From positions 1 to 64,000 of the forward strand of contig JAAYCN010000067.1 in NCBI GenBank assembly GCA_012729755.1: a stretch of DNA of 64,000 nt, written 5' to 3'. Position numbers and translations under genes: made by a program. The notes under the pieces are model-generated. The model saw only the letters and a list, made by a program, of their open reading frames with translations, ran no database searches and was not told the origin of the DNA. The DNA is from Chloroflexota bacterium. GTDB taxonomy: Bacteria > Chloroflexota > Anaerolineae > Anaerolineales > Anaerolineaceae. Every line of letters starts with the position of its first letter. Position 1 is the first letter of the stretch. Below are positions 30,435-39,699 of this stretch, one piece after another.

Positions 30435-31115
30435 TCAGACGCGTTTGGATCCCATTTCGAAACCGGGGATGCGGGTTTTGCGTTCAGCCCATTTGAGGAG
30501 GGCGGAGACGGCGAACACCATGACGAGATAGATTACCGCGGCAGCGAGATAGCTGCCTACCGGATTGTAGGTAACGGTAGCAGCGCGTTTGGCGCGCGCC
30601 ATGAGGTCCTGAACGGCAATCAGAAAAACAACTGCGGTGGTTTTGAGCAGTGAGATGGGTTCATTAGACCAGGAAGGCAAGGCGAGGCGCAGGGCTTGCG
30701 GGAGAATCACAAAACGGATGGTTTGCCAGGTGGTGAGCCCGATGGAGCGGCCAGCCATCATCTGCGACTGGCCGATGGCTTGAATAGCGCCGCGCAGGTA
30801 TTCAGCCTGATAGGCAGCGCTGTTGAAGCCGAGGGCGATATAGGCAGAGAGAGATTGAGAAAGGGTTAGGCCGAGCGACGGCAAGCCATAATAGATTAGA
30901 AAGAGCTGAACGAGCAGGGGCGTGCCGCGAAAGATCTCTATATAGCCGGTCGCGAAAGCTCTTAACCATTTTGGGCCATAAACCCTGGCCAGGGCAAGAG
31001 CGAGGCCAAAAATAAAACCGAGACCCAAGCCGATAAAAGTCAGCTCGAGGGTGACCCCAGCCCCGGCAATGAAGCTGGACAGGTAACGCTTGAAAAGAGC
31101 GAGCCAACCGGACAT
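30435..31115 (-). CDS. Polar amino acid ABC transporter permease
   Basis: HisM/GlnP-like: GYIEIFRGTPLLVQLFLIYYGLP, EYLRGAIQAI. Confidence 0.92.
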   Translation of the reverse strand: MSGWLALFKRYLSSFIAGAGVTLELTFIGLGLGFIFGLALALARVYGPKWLRAFATGYIEIFRGTPLLVQLFLIYYGLPSLGLTLSQSLSAYIALGFNSAAYQAEYLRGAIQAIGQSQMMAGRSIGLTTWQTIRFVILPQALRLALPSWSNEPISLLKTTAVVFLIAVQDLMARAKRAATVTYNPVGSYLAAAVIYLVMVFAVSALLKWAERKTRIPGFEMGSKRV

Positions 31116-31936
31116 CAGGCGTTTTCCTCCGCGGCTGGTTGATTTGATTCGGTATCTTCGGCTGCTGACGGACCATCAGCGTTTTCTTTCTTGCCGTAAA
31201 GTTCGGTGATTTTCCAGAGGAATTCGCGCGTACGCTCGAATTTGGGGCGATAGAAAAGATCATCAGGGGAACCTTCTTCAACGATGTTGCCTTTTTCCAT
31301 GAAGACAATGCGGTCGGCCACTTCACGGGCGAACCCCATCTCGTGGGTGACAACGAGCATGGTCATGCCGGATTTGGACAGGTCGCGCATGACTTCGAGG
31401 ACTTCGCCAATCAACTCAGGATCCAGGGCTGAGGTGGGCTCATCGAAGAGCATGATGCGGGGATCCATGGCAAGGGCGCGGGCGATGGCGACACGCTGCT
31501 GCTGGCCGCCGGAGAGTTGGCCAGGGTAGTGGTGAGCCCGATCGGAGAGACCAACCCGCTTGAGTTCTTCAAAAGCTTTCGCCTCGGCGGCTTTGTCGTT
31601 CATGTGCTTGACTTTGGTGAGTCCGAGTTTGACGTTATCAAGCGCGGTCAGGTGGTTGAAGAGCAGGAAATTCTGAAAAACCATGCCAATATGCTGTCTC
31701 ACCAGGTCTTCATTGGCGCCTTTGGCGGTAATTTCATCAGCATCAAGCCAAATCTCGCCACCGTCAGGATGGGTGAGCAGGTTGATGCAGCGCAGCAGGG
31801 TGCTCTTGCCGGTGCCGCTGGGGCCGATGATGACAATGGTATCGCCTTCCGCAACCGTAAGGTCGATGTCACGGAAGATGACATTATTGCCATAGATCTT
31901 GGTGAGTTTTTTGATAGTAAGAATGGGTTGTGGCAT
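31115..31936 (-). CDS. Polar amino acid ABC transporter ATP-binding protein
   Basis: [45 protein letters not shown]. Confidence 0.95.
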   Translation of the reverse strand: MPQPILTIKKLTKIYGNNVIFRDIDLTVAEGDTIVIIGPSGTGKSTLLRCINLLTHPDGGEIWLDADEITAKGANEDLVRQHIGMVFQNFLLFNHLTALDNVKLGLTKVKHMNDKAAEAKAFEELKRVGLSDRAHHYPGQLSGGQQQRVAIARALAMDPRIMLFDEPTSALDPELIGEVLEVMRDLSKSGMTMLVVTHEMGFAREVADRIVFMEKGNIVEEGSPDDLFYRPKFERTREFLWKITELYGKKENADGPSAAEDTESNQPAAEENA

Positions 31937-31950
31937 AGAGGCTCCGGGCG

Positions 31951-32595
31951 TTATGGGTTAGCGGGAATCTCAAGCTTCTTCTCAAGCAAACCGAGCAGAC
32001 GGCCGGAGGCGAAAACGAGAGCGAAGTAAATGAGAGCAGCGGTGAGGTAAGCAGGGAGGTAGGAACCCGAACTAGCGCCAATCAGCTGAGCGCGGCGCAG
32101 GATTTCGGGCACTCCCAAAGCGTAAACGAGAGATGAGTCTTTGATGATGATGGCTGCTTCATTGGACCAGGGCGCGATGGCGTTACGCAGGGTCTGAGGC
32201 AGGATGATATTGATAATCGCCTGCATGCGGGTGAGACCTATAGCGCGGGCGGCCATCATCTGGCCAGCTGACACCGAGAGGATGGCGCCACGCACAATTT
32301 CCATCTGATACGCGCTGCTGATGATGCCGAGGGAAATTGAGCCCGCCCAGAATGGGGAGAGGTTGATCTCGCCGGACATGACAAAATATAGAATCAGCAA
32401 GAGCACAATGGGCGGAATACCGCGCATGACAGTGCTGTAGAGACTCATAACCTGCTTGAGGGTTTTGCCGCCATAAACGGCGAGCAGGGCAAAGAGGGTG
32501 CCCAAAATTAACCCTGAAGGTAAAGCAACCGCGGTCACCCCAAGGGTATAAACTGTGCCTTGGAGAATGTATTTTATGAAGTTTGCAACATCCAA
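31951..32595 (-). CDS. Amino acid ABC transporter permease
   Basis: Same permease family as 30435-31115. Confidence 0.9.
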   Translation of the reverse strand: MDVANFIKYILQGTVYTLGVTAVALPSGLILGTLFALLAVYGGKTLKQVMSLYSTVMRGIPPIVLLLILYFVMSGEINLSPFWAGSISLGIISSAYQMEIVRGAILSVSAGQMMAARAIGLTRMQAIINIILPQTLRNAIAPWSNEAAIIIKDSSLVYALGVPEILRRAQLIGASSGSYLPAYLTAALIYFALVFASGRLLGLLEKKLEIPANP

Positions 32596-32632
32596 ATTAA
32601 TCTCTCCAGAGGATTAATCACTGAATGAGATG

Positions 32633-32664
32633 AAACTGACCCCGGTTTTTGCCGGGGTCAGTTT
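32633..32664 (-). terminator. 13-bp perfect stem-loop between substrate-binding protein and permease genes (attenuator/mRNA stabiliser candidate)
   Basis: AAACTGACCCCGG-tttttg-CCGGGGTCAGTTT. Confidence 0.7.
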
Positions 32665-32671
32665 TGAATGA

Positions 32672-33496
32672 TTATTCTGAGAAGTATTTCTGGGCTAATT
32701 CTTCAATTTTGCCAGAGTCTTGAAGAGCCTTAATCTGTTTGTCAATCTCGGCCTTCAGAGCGACATCGCCGTCGGGAAGGACAATGTTGAGTGGGCCGGT
32801 GGAGAGCTCTGCACTGAGGACGATATTGAAGCCTTCATATTGACTGACCAGGTTCTTGGCAGGGACTTCATCAAGCATGAGTACGTCAACGCGCCCTGCT
32901 TGCAAGTCGAGAGCAGCCTGGTCAACACGTTCGTAGCGGGAGAGGTTCTCTTCTTTGAGCAAGCCCGTGTCGATCAGATTAGAAGTCAGCCAATCATCCT
33001 GAACTGTTCCAGATTGAACGCCGACTTTAAGGGTGACAACATCTTCTGGTTTGGCGATGGTGCCTGAGAAGCCTTTGGCGACAAGGAATGCGTCTTTGGA
33101 AGTGTAGTAGGCTTCTGAGAAGTCAACCTGTTGATCGCGTTCTTCACTGTAGTTGAAGCAGGATATAGAGAGGTCGATTTTATTTTCCTGCACGGCGGCG
33201 ATGAGGCTATCGAAGGGCATATCGACCCATTCGAGTTTCACGCCCATGCCTTCAGCAATGGCGGCCATCAGTTCGATATCGAAGCCAATATATTTGCCTG
33301 ACTCATCCACCGACTCATAGGGCGGATAATCAGCCGAAGTGCCGACCATGATTTTGCCCGCTGTGTTGATGGAATCCAATTTTGAAGGGGAGCTGGGGGG
33401 ATTTGAGGTCTGTTCTAATGGGGCCTCAGGTTGACAGCCTAGTAAGCTGCCAGTAATCAGGATTACAAGAACAAGCAGGATCAAACCTTTTTTCAT
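32672..33496 (-). CDS. Amino acid ABC transporter substrate-binding lipoprotein
   Basis: Lipobox SLLGC; SBP_bac_3 features (VGTSADYPPYESVDESGKYIGFDIELMAAIAEGMG). Confidence 0.94.
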   Translation of the reverse strand: MKKGLILLVLVILITGSLLGCQPEAPLEQTSNPPSSPSKLDSINTAGKIMVGTSADYPPYESVDESGKYIGFDIELMAAIAEGMGVKLEWVDMPFDSLIAAVQENKIDLSISCFNYSEERDQQVDFSEAYYTSKDAFLVAKGFSGTIAKPEDVVTLKVGVQSGTVQDDWLTSNLIDTGLLKEENLSRYERVDQAALDLQAGRVDVLMLDEVPAKNLVSQYEGFNIVLSAELSTGPLNIVLPDGDVALKAEIDKQIKALQDSGKIEELAQKYFSE

Positions 33497-33627
33497 CAGT
33501 AACCTCCAATATTAATTAAACTGTTAAGTGCCTGCTCTTATATTATAAGGGAAAATCAAAAGGTTGTTAATGATTTGCGGAGTCACAAAAAGAACTTTTT
33601 CAAATTATTATGCGGGTCTTTCTTAAA

Positions 33628-34149
33628 TCAGAGGCGTTGGTCGCAAAGAGAGCGGTAGCCGCAAGCTCTGCAGCGCGATGTCTGGTGATGGGAACGGTTA
33701 GGGAACACGGATTGACATTCGCAGGAGCGCATCGCTGTGATCACCTCTATTAATACTGATTCCTGCTGTGGGGTGTAATCGATTTGGAAGGTTTTATCGG
33801 CGTAGCGGATCAAACCGTGGGGCGGGCGCCGCCCATATGATATTTCGCATAAATAGCAATAGGCAGTCAATTGTAAAACATGGGAATCGTAAGGCCGATC
33901 TGGCGCGGGATGGCTTTTGTATTCAACAGGGATGAACGTGCCGTCTTTAAGAGCGACGATGTAATCGGGCTTGCCTGCCAAATTGAGGGCTGAATCGTAG
34001 AGCGGTCGGGGCAAACTTTGAAAGACCCGGTTGTCGGAATAGACAATTTTACCGGAGGGGAGGCCGGATTGGTGAGCTTTATAGCGGCTGAGCAGAAAAA
34101 ACAAACCAGCCACCACCAGAAGGAGCAGGCCAAGTTGAACGGTCGTCAT
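33628..34149 (-). CDS. Cas4-like PD-(D/E)XK nuclease, C-terminal half with N-terminal TM helix
   Basis: MTTVQLGLLLLVVAGLFFLLSRYKAHQSG TM; KPDYIVALKDGTFIPVEYKS (D..ExK), LQLTAYCYLCE (QxxxY-like), C-terminal CRACGYRSLC. Confidence 0.8.
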   Translation of the reverse strand: MTTVQLGLLLLVVAGLFFLLSRYKAHQSGLPSGKIVYSDNRVFQSLPRPLYDSALNLAGKPDYIVALKDGTFIPVEYKSHPAPDRPYDSHVLQLTAYCYLCEISYGRRPPHGLIRYADKTFQIDYTPQQESVLIEVITAMRSCECQSVFPNRSHHQTSRCRACGYRSLCDQRL

Positions 34150-34373
34150 CGCAACAAGCTCACAAAAATCAAGGCGAGGGCGATCAGCAGGAGGCCTAAC
34201 GCCAGCCATTTGAGCAATATGCTGATCTTGGCGTTAAATGCGTGTTGGCTGTGGTGGAACTTGCCGTTCGCTAGCGCAGCCGTGTTTTCGGAGGCGATTC
34301 CCTGACGCTGATACCACCAGGCGCGTCGGCAGTATAGAAAAGAGCCGAGTTCGGAGGCTTTGATCGTACACAT
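34146..34373 (-). CDS. Cas4-like N-terminal half with C-terminal TM helix
   Basis: MCTIKASELGSFLYCRRAWWYQRQGIASENTAALANGKFHH then ISILLKWLALGLLLIALALIFVSLLR*; 4-bp ATGA overlap with the next gene. Confidence 0.75.
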   Translation of the reverse strand: MCTIKASELGSFLYCRRAWWYQRQGIASENTAALANGKFHHSQHAFNAKISILLKWLALGLLLIALALIFVSLLR

Positions 34374-34406
34374 AAGATAATTAAGCCCTAACTTTACATA
34401 AAATGA

Positions 34407-34428
34407 AGAGGCGCCGGGAGGCACCTCT
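34407..34428 (-). terminator. Possible weak terminator/attenuator hairpin AGAGGTGCC-tccc-GGCGCCTCT
   Basis: 9-bp stem with one G-U; poor T tract (TCATTTTA). Confidence 0.45.
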
Positions 34429-34451
34429 GTTCAAAGCGGTAATTAAAAGGG

Positions 34452-35090
34452 TTATGCAGGGTCATCCAGCTGTTTAGAAAGCTTGGAAAGAGCCGCTTCG
34501 AGCTCACTCTGGCGGAAAGCCACAGTGATATCAGCACGTGTACGCTCAATAATGCCACGCGCAAGATCAGTGCGGCGACGCAATCCATCAGTAATAGCAT
34601 CAGGATAATCCATGGTAACCAGCTGAGTGAAGACGTCATCCATCGCTGCGAGAAGGCGTTCGACTTCGGCTGAATATCCGGGGCGCAGCAGGTCAAGACA
34701 GCGTCGGCGTAATTCCCCAAGGGTCTCGGTAAGGCCATTGAGGTAAGCGGCTGGTTCAGCGCCAAGATCTTCGGGAGTTGGCAATTGATTGCCGCGGATT
34801 AACGCGACTGTCAGATGAGCCTCGACATGTTCTTTGAGTGCGTCCTGGGTGTAACCGGCGAAATAAAGATCTGGATGAGGCGCCAGGCTGGTTTTCAACT
34901 CCTCAGCCAACCTTTTGCAGGTGTCCAGCTCAAGGTCAGCCTCGGCGTGGTCTTCACGGTGAACCGCGCGAATGGACAGAGAGGCATGTCGGGTAAGTTC
35001 CCGCGCCTTGCTGAGCGCCTGATCGCGCAGAGCGGTTTTTTGATCGAAAACCTGGCGAATCTGGTTGCAAATATCATCGAGATCAGGCAT
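34452..35090 (-). CDS. Translin-family protein
   Basis: All-helical; C-terminal LRRRTDLARGIIERTRADITVAFRQSELEAAL resembles the translin signature. Confidence 0.7.
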   Translation of the reverse strand: MPDLDDICNQIRQVFDQKTALRDQALSKARELTRHASLSIRAVHREDHAEADLELDTCKRLAEELKTSLAPHPDLYFAGYTQDALKEHVEAHLTVALIRGNQLPTPEDLGAEPAAYLNGLTETLGELRRRCLDLLRPGYSAEVERLLAAMDDVFTQLVTMDYPDAITDGLRRRTDLARGIIERTRADITVAFRQSELEAALSKLSKQLDDPA

Positions 35091-35407
35091 TAATCCTCGC
35101 TACCTGAAGTTTGGGGACCACAGGGTCTGAAGAGGTCGTCAGCAAGGGTATGACCGCTGGGTAAACGAATTTCGCCGAAGGTGGCTTCGTAGCGGCGCAG
35201 GTTGTCGGTGATGGCATGCTGCATCAACTTCATCCCGAGGGGTGAAAGAATGACGCGGGTTGAGACCTTGGGGTCTTCGACGCCGGGAAGCACCGCGGTG
35301 AAGTCAAGCACAAATTCGCCAGGGGTATGGGCGATGCGCACCATATTGACGAATTGTGCTTTGAGGTCTTCGGGCAGAACGACGTTCAGAGGTTTGGCTT
35401 CGGACAT
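35090..35407 (-). CDS. DUF3467 family protein
   Basis: VRIAHTPGEFVLDFTAVLPG...VSTRVILSPLGMKLMQHAITDNLRRYEATFGEI. Confidence 0.8.
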   Translation of the reverse strand: MSEAKPLNVVLPEDLKAQFVNMVRIAHTPGEFVLDFTAVLPGVEDPKVSTRVILSPLGMKLMQHAITDNLRRYEATFGEIRLPSGHTLADDLFRPCGPQTSGSED

Positions 35408-35410
35408 GGT

Positions 35411-35800
35411 TTAGAAGGGAATATCGTCGTCGCCGGCGTCGTCCATGCCGCTGGGTGAGCCGCTAACCTCGCCCTTGGCAGAGAGGAAGCGCACGTTTTC
35501 AGCAGTGACCTCATAGCTGGCAGCCCAGGTGCCGTCTTTTTTCTGGAAAACTCTGGGTCCGCCGTTGGAATCTGGGGAAAGGCGACCTTCTACGAGGACT
35601 TTGGAGCCTTTTTGGAGATATTGGTTGACACTTTCGGCTTGTTTGCCCCAAACAGAGACGCGAAACCAGGTGGTTTCGTCGTTGTCTTTGTATCTGCGGC
35701 TGGTAGCGACACTGATTTGGGTGACAGGATTGCCATCGGGGGTGAAGCGCATTTCGGGGTCGCGACCGAGATTACCGATGATGATTAGCTTTTGATACAT
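35411..35800 (-). CDS. ssb: Single-stranded DNA-binding protein
   Basis: MYQKLIIIGNLGRDPEMRFTPDGNPVTQISVATSRR; acidic tail DDAGDDDIPF. Confidence 0.95.
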   Translation of the reverse strand: MYQKLIIIGNLGRDPEMRFTPDGNPVTQISVATSRRYKDNDETTWFRVSVWGKQAESVNQYLQKGSKVLVEGRLSPDSNGGPRVFQKKDGTWAASYEVTAENVRFLSAKGEVSGSPSGMDDAGDDDIPF

Positions 35801-35981
35801 GGGATTTCCTTTCGTGATCTGTTGGTCAAATTTTGCATATAGCTATATTTGACTTAATTTTACTTCAGAATATCGCAAGGTCGACGGCCTAATCGGGTAA
35901 AATCAGGATAACTGGCATGGTGGCGCAAAAAGAACTGGTCAGCGTCAATGTTGGCAACGGCAATAATCTGTGGAGGGTATG

Positions 35982-37184
35982 ATGTGCGATACATTGGGTG
36001 TCATTCTGGAAGACAAAGCGCTTTTCGCTAAAAACAGCGACCGCAGCCCGAATGAGCCGCAAGTGTGTGAATTTTATCCGGCAAGAGACCCATCAGAGCC
36101 GATGCTCAAAGCAACCTATATTGAAATCGATCAGGTTTCTCACACGCACAGCTGCCTGCTCTCGCGGCCGAGCTGGATGTGGGGAGCAGAGATGGGTGTC
36201 AACGAGCATGGCGTGTGTATCGGCAATGAAGCCGTTTTCACGAAGGGGGCCTATGCGAAGACCGGACTGACCGGGATGGACCTGCTGAGATTAGCTTTGG
36301 AGCGCGGGGCAAGCGCGGCGGAAGCACGAGATGTGATCATCAACCTGCTTGAGCGGCATGGACAGGGGGGAAACTGTGGCTTTGACCATAATTTTTATTA
36401 CGACAACGCCTTTCTGATTATGGACCGCCGGGAATTGTTCGTGCTTGAGACGGCTGGGCGGAATTGGGTATATAAGCAATACCCAAAGGCAAGCATCTCG
36501 AATCGCCTGACCATTGGGAGAGAGGGCGATGCGTACAGCGGGGGAGAGGCTGTCGATTTTAAAAAGAAATACAGCGACCTGCTGTTCACATTTTTTTCGG
36601 GGTCGCGATCGCGGTGGGAGCAGACCTGTGAAGCGCTTGGCCAGGCAAACTCTGTTGAAGCTTTGATGGGGACTTTGCGGCGACATGACCGGAAAGTGAA
36701 GAATCCTTTGTGTCAGGGAAGTGTGAGCAGTACATGCATGCACGCGGGAGGATTGATCGGCGATCATACGACAGCGAGCATGGTGGTTGAGCTGGATGAA
36801 GAAATCAAAATCTGGCTGACAGGCAGTTCAACCCCCTGCATTTCACTTTTTAAACCATGGAAGTTTGGTGAACCAGTTGGGTTACCGGTGATGGCGGCTG
36901 GAGAGGAGAAGCCTGAGGCGGACTGGATAAAGCGCGAACAATTTCATCGCTCGGCGCTTGGAAGAGAGCTGCCCGCCCAATTTTATGAGGATCGGGACGC
37001 TCTTGAGACTAACTGGCTTAACGCCGCGCGGGGATCCCGCGATTGGGCAGACTTAAATGAGCGCGCGAGGGCGGAGGAAGAAGCGTTTTATAAGCGCTGG
37101 GTGAACCAGATCAGCGTGGAAGCCTGCGGATCAAACGCGTTTAAGCGCTATTGGGCAAAGAAGAACGAACAATTGACTGGTTAG
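35982..37184 (+). CDS. C69-family dipeptidase / acyl-transferase-like Ntn hydrolase
   Basis: MCDTLGVILEDKALFAKNSDRSPNEPQ; Cys2 nucleophile expected. Confidence 0.88.
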   Translation: MCDTLGVILEDKALFAKNSDRSPNEPQVCEFYPARDPSEPMLKATYIEIDQVSHTHSCLLSRPSWMWGAEMGVNEHGVCIGNEAVFTKGAYAKTGLTGMDLLRLALERGASAAEARDVIINLLERHGQGGNCGFDHNFYYDNAFLIMDRRELFVLETAGRNWVYKQYPKASISNRLTIGREGDAYSGGEAVDFKKKYSDLLFTFFSGSRSRWEQTCEALGQANSVEALMGTLRRHDRKVKNPLCQGSVSSTCMHAGGLIGDHTTASMVVELDEEIKIWLTGSSTPCISLFKPWKFGEPVGLPVMAAGEEKPEADWIKREQFHRSALGRELPAQFYEDRDALETNWLNAARGSRDWADLNERARAEEEAFYKRWVNQISVEACGSNAFKRYWAKKNEQLTG

Positions 37185-37192
37185 AGCGAGGG

Positions 37193-38116
37193 TCACCAAC
37201 CCTGCGCGTACCACTTGAGATAGGCGGCTATATTCTCTGCCCAATAAGCTCCATCATGGGAACCGCTGAACAGATGCCAGCTGTGAGGGATATCCAGTTT
37301 GGCCAGTTCGTGTTCGAAGTTGCGCGCGAGGTATTGTTCTGGGTCGCTGTCGCCTACGTCGAGGAAAAGTTCGGGTCTTTCGTCCTTACCAATTTCGCCA
37401 ATTGCTTTGGCAAAACGGTTTGATTCGTCAATAAGCATTGGAAAGCTGTGCATGCCGATTTTCCGGAAGAGTGTGCGGTGGTTGAAACCGATGCGCAGCG
37501 CGAGGGTAGCGCCGCGGGAAATACCACCGATAGCGCGGTGATCACGATCAGCCAACGTCGGGTAAGTTGAATCGATATGAGGGATGAGTTCTTCGGGGAT
37601 GACCTGATGAATGGGAAATTTGCGCGAAATATCGGTATTGATGAGGCGAGGCATTACCACGATAAAAGCCGTATCGATTTCCGCGATCAGTTCGTCTGCT
37701 GCTTTCGAGAGCCCGATGTCATTCCATTGGCTTTCATCGGTATAGAGACCGTGAAGCAGATAGAGAACAGGATAGCGTCGGTCTGCGAAGGGATCGAAAC
37801 AGGGGGGAAGATAAACCTGGTAGTGTAAAGTTTCGCCGAGGATCGCGCTCGGCATGTCTTCGGCATGGAGCGACCCTGAAAGGGTGGAGCAAGCCGAGGC
37901 ACCAACAGGGGTTTGAGCAGGTGTTGGCGAGGGTTGTGATAAAGCCTGAGTCGCCGAATTTGTCTGAGCAGTTGAAAGGATTGACAACGGCAAGAGGTTG
38001 GAGGGATGGGCGCGATAGGCATTGATGACGACGACCGCGAAAACAAGGACCAAAACTAAGACAAACCCGGAGAAAAACCGATGGAAGGTGGTGCGTCCTT
38101 GACGAGCATTCATCAT
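37193..38116 (-). CDS. Esterase-family alpha/beta hydrolase
   Basis: YPVLYLLHGLYTDESQWNDIG, AIGGISRGATLALR; start moved downstream because the long ORF enters tRNA-Pro. Confidence 0.87.
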   Translation of the reverse strand: MMNARQGRTTFHRFFSGFVLVLVLVFAVVVINAYRAHPSNLLPLSILSTAQTNSATQALSQPSPTPAQTPVGASACSTLSGSLHAEDMPSAILGETLHYQVYLPPCFDPFADRRYPVLYLLHGLYTDESQWNDIGLSKAADELIAEIDTAFIVVMPRLINTDISRKFPIHQVIPEELIPHIDSTYPTLADRDHRAIGGISRGATLALRIGFNHRTLFRKIGMHSFPMLIDESNRFAKAIGEIGKDERPELFLDVGDSDPEQYLARNFEHELAKLDIPHSWHLFSGSHDGAYWAENIAAYLKWYAQGW

Positions 38117-38138
38117 TCCGATTATACTTTGATCTCGC

Positions 38139-38212
38139 CGGGGTGTAGCGCAGTTGGCCAGCGCGCTGCGTTTGGGACGCAGAAGTCGGCGGTTCAAGTC
38201 CGCCCACCCCGA
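38139..38212 (+). tRNA. tRNA-Pro(UGG)
   Basis: Acceptor CGGGGTG/CACCCCG, anticodon arm CTGCG-TTTGGGA-CGCAG, T arm GGCGG-TTCAAGT-CCGCC. Confidence 0.95.
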
Positions 38213-38234
38213 CTTGATGGTTAAAGGGCGAGCT

Positions 38235-38984
38235 ATGAAATTTATTTATCCATCTGATAATCCTTTTTTGTCCATTATCATCCCTGCGCATAATGAATCT
38301 AACCGACTACCTCAGTCGCTTAACTCGATTCGGGAGTTCGTGAACGCTCAACCCTATAGCTGCGAAGTGATTGTGGTCGAGAATGGCAGCAGTGATAATA
38401 CGGGCAAGATTGTGAGAGATCTGCTTGGATCATGGCCTGAGCTGCAGCTGATCGAGCTCAAAGCAAGCGGCAAAGGGCTGGCAGTCAGAGAAGGCATGTT
38501 GGCGGCGAAGGGGTATTATCGCTTTATGATGGATGCTGACCTGTCGATGGCGGTCGAAGAGGTGAATAAATTTTTGCCGCCTCGGCTGGACGTACCGGTG
38601 GCGATCGCCTCGCGCGAGGCGCCTGGCGCGGTGCGTGTGAATGAACCGCCTGTCAGGCATTTGATCGGGCGTCTGTTTAACACGATGGTGCGTACGCTGG
38701 TCTTGCCTGGGGTGCAAGATTCGCAATGCGGCTTTAAATGTTTCAGCGCGGCAGCCGCTGAGCGTATTTTTAGGCTACAGACCCTGACAGGATGGAGCTT
38801 TGATGTAGAAATATTGGCAATCGCGCGGGATTTGGGGTTTGACCTGAGGGAAGTGCCCATCCGGTGGACTTATGATCCGGGCAGTCGGGTAAGCGTATTG
38901 AAAGACTCGTTGAGAATGGCCAGAGAGCTGTTTGAAATCCGTTCGAAAGTCATGCGTGGGCTGTACCGTGAGAAGAAAGTTTGA
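38235..38984 (+). CDS. Glycosyltransferase family 2 (dolichyl-phosphate glucosyltransferase-like)
   Basis: LSIIIPAHNESNRLPQSLNSI, VVENGSSDNT, MDADLSM, DSQCGFKCF. Confidence 0.9.
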   Translation: MKFIYPSDNPFLSIIIPAHNESNRLPQSLNSIREFVNAQPYSCEVIVVENGSSDNTGKIVRDLLGSWPELQLIELKASGKGLAVREGMLAAKGYYRFMMDADLSMAVEEVNKFLPPRLDVPVAIASREAPGAVRVNEPPVRHLIGRLFNTMVRTLVLPGVQDSQCGFKCFSAAAAERIFRLQTLTGWSFDVEILAIARDLGFDLREVPIRWTYDPGSRVSVLKDSLRMARELFEIRSKVMRGLYREKKV

Positions 38985-39633
38985 TTCTGGCCTGCTGCCG
39001 AAATCTCCCAATCTTGAATTTGAAAATTACTTGTGGCGCAAAGGCTTGCGCGTTGTAACTGGTCTTGATGAAGCTGGCCGCGGCGCGTTAGCTGGGCCTT
39101 TATATGGAGCGGCTGTTGTGCTGCCTTGCGAGATGTCGGAAGCAACCCAGAAGCTTCTGAGTGGGGTGAGGGATTCAAAGCAGCTTAGCGCGAAGCAACG
39201 GGACGTAGCGGCGATTGTGGTAAAGCAAGCTGTGTGTGAATGGAGCGTTGGGGTAGTGGAAGCGGCTGAGATTGACGAACTCGGCATGGGCAGGGCTGGG
39301 CGGTTGGTCTTTAGGCGAGCGTTGGATGGACTCGGGATTAAACCGGAACATTTATTGATCGATTATTTCTCAGTGCCGGAAATTATGATTGAGCAGACCG
39401 CCCTGGTGAAGGGAGATCAGCGCTCGCTTTCGATTGCCTGTGCCTCGATTTTGGCGAAAACAGCGCGTGATCAGCGAATGAGAGAACTGGCAGGGAATTA
39501 TCCGCAGTATCGATTTGATTTAAACAAGGGCTATGCCACGCGCGGACATCGGGCAGCTTTGGCGAAATTTGGCGCCTGTCCGGAGCATCGAAAAAGCTTT
39601 CAGCTGTGGAAATTGCAGGACGCGTTGTTTTGA
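38932..39633 (+). CDS. rnhB: Ribonuclease HII
   Basis: GLDEAGRGALAGPLYGAAVVL, VRDSKQLS, SIACASILAKTARDQRM; alternative GTG start near 38968. Confidence 0.95.
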   Translation: MKSVRKSCVGCTVRRKFDSGLLPKSPNLEFENYLWRKGLRVVTGLDEAGRGALAGPLYGAAVVLPCEMSEATQKLLSGVRDSKQLSAKQRDVAAIVVKQAVCEWSVGVVEAAEIDELGMGRAGRLVFRRALDGLGIKPEHLLIDYFSVPEIMIEQTALVKGDQRSLSIACASILAKTARDQRMRELAGNYPQYRFDLNKGYATRGHRAALAKFGACPEHRKSFQLWKLQDALF

Positions 39634-39699
39634 TGTGAAACGCTGACCGGAATTGTAGACTTGAGATATGTTACACTTTTAGATAGTAAGGAGTGGCTT

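Noticed and set aside
33628-34373. Calling the Cas4-like pair part of a CRISPR-Cas locus
   Set aside because: No direct-repeat array and no cas1, cas2 or effector genes were seen in the window.
38116-38197. Longer N-terminus of the esterase ORF (start 38197)
   Set aside because: It runs through tRNA-Pro; an internal ATG followed by a signal/TM segment is more plausible.
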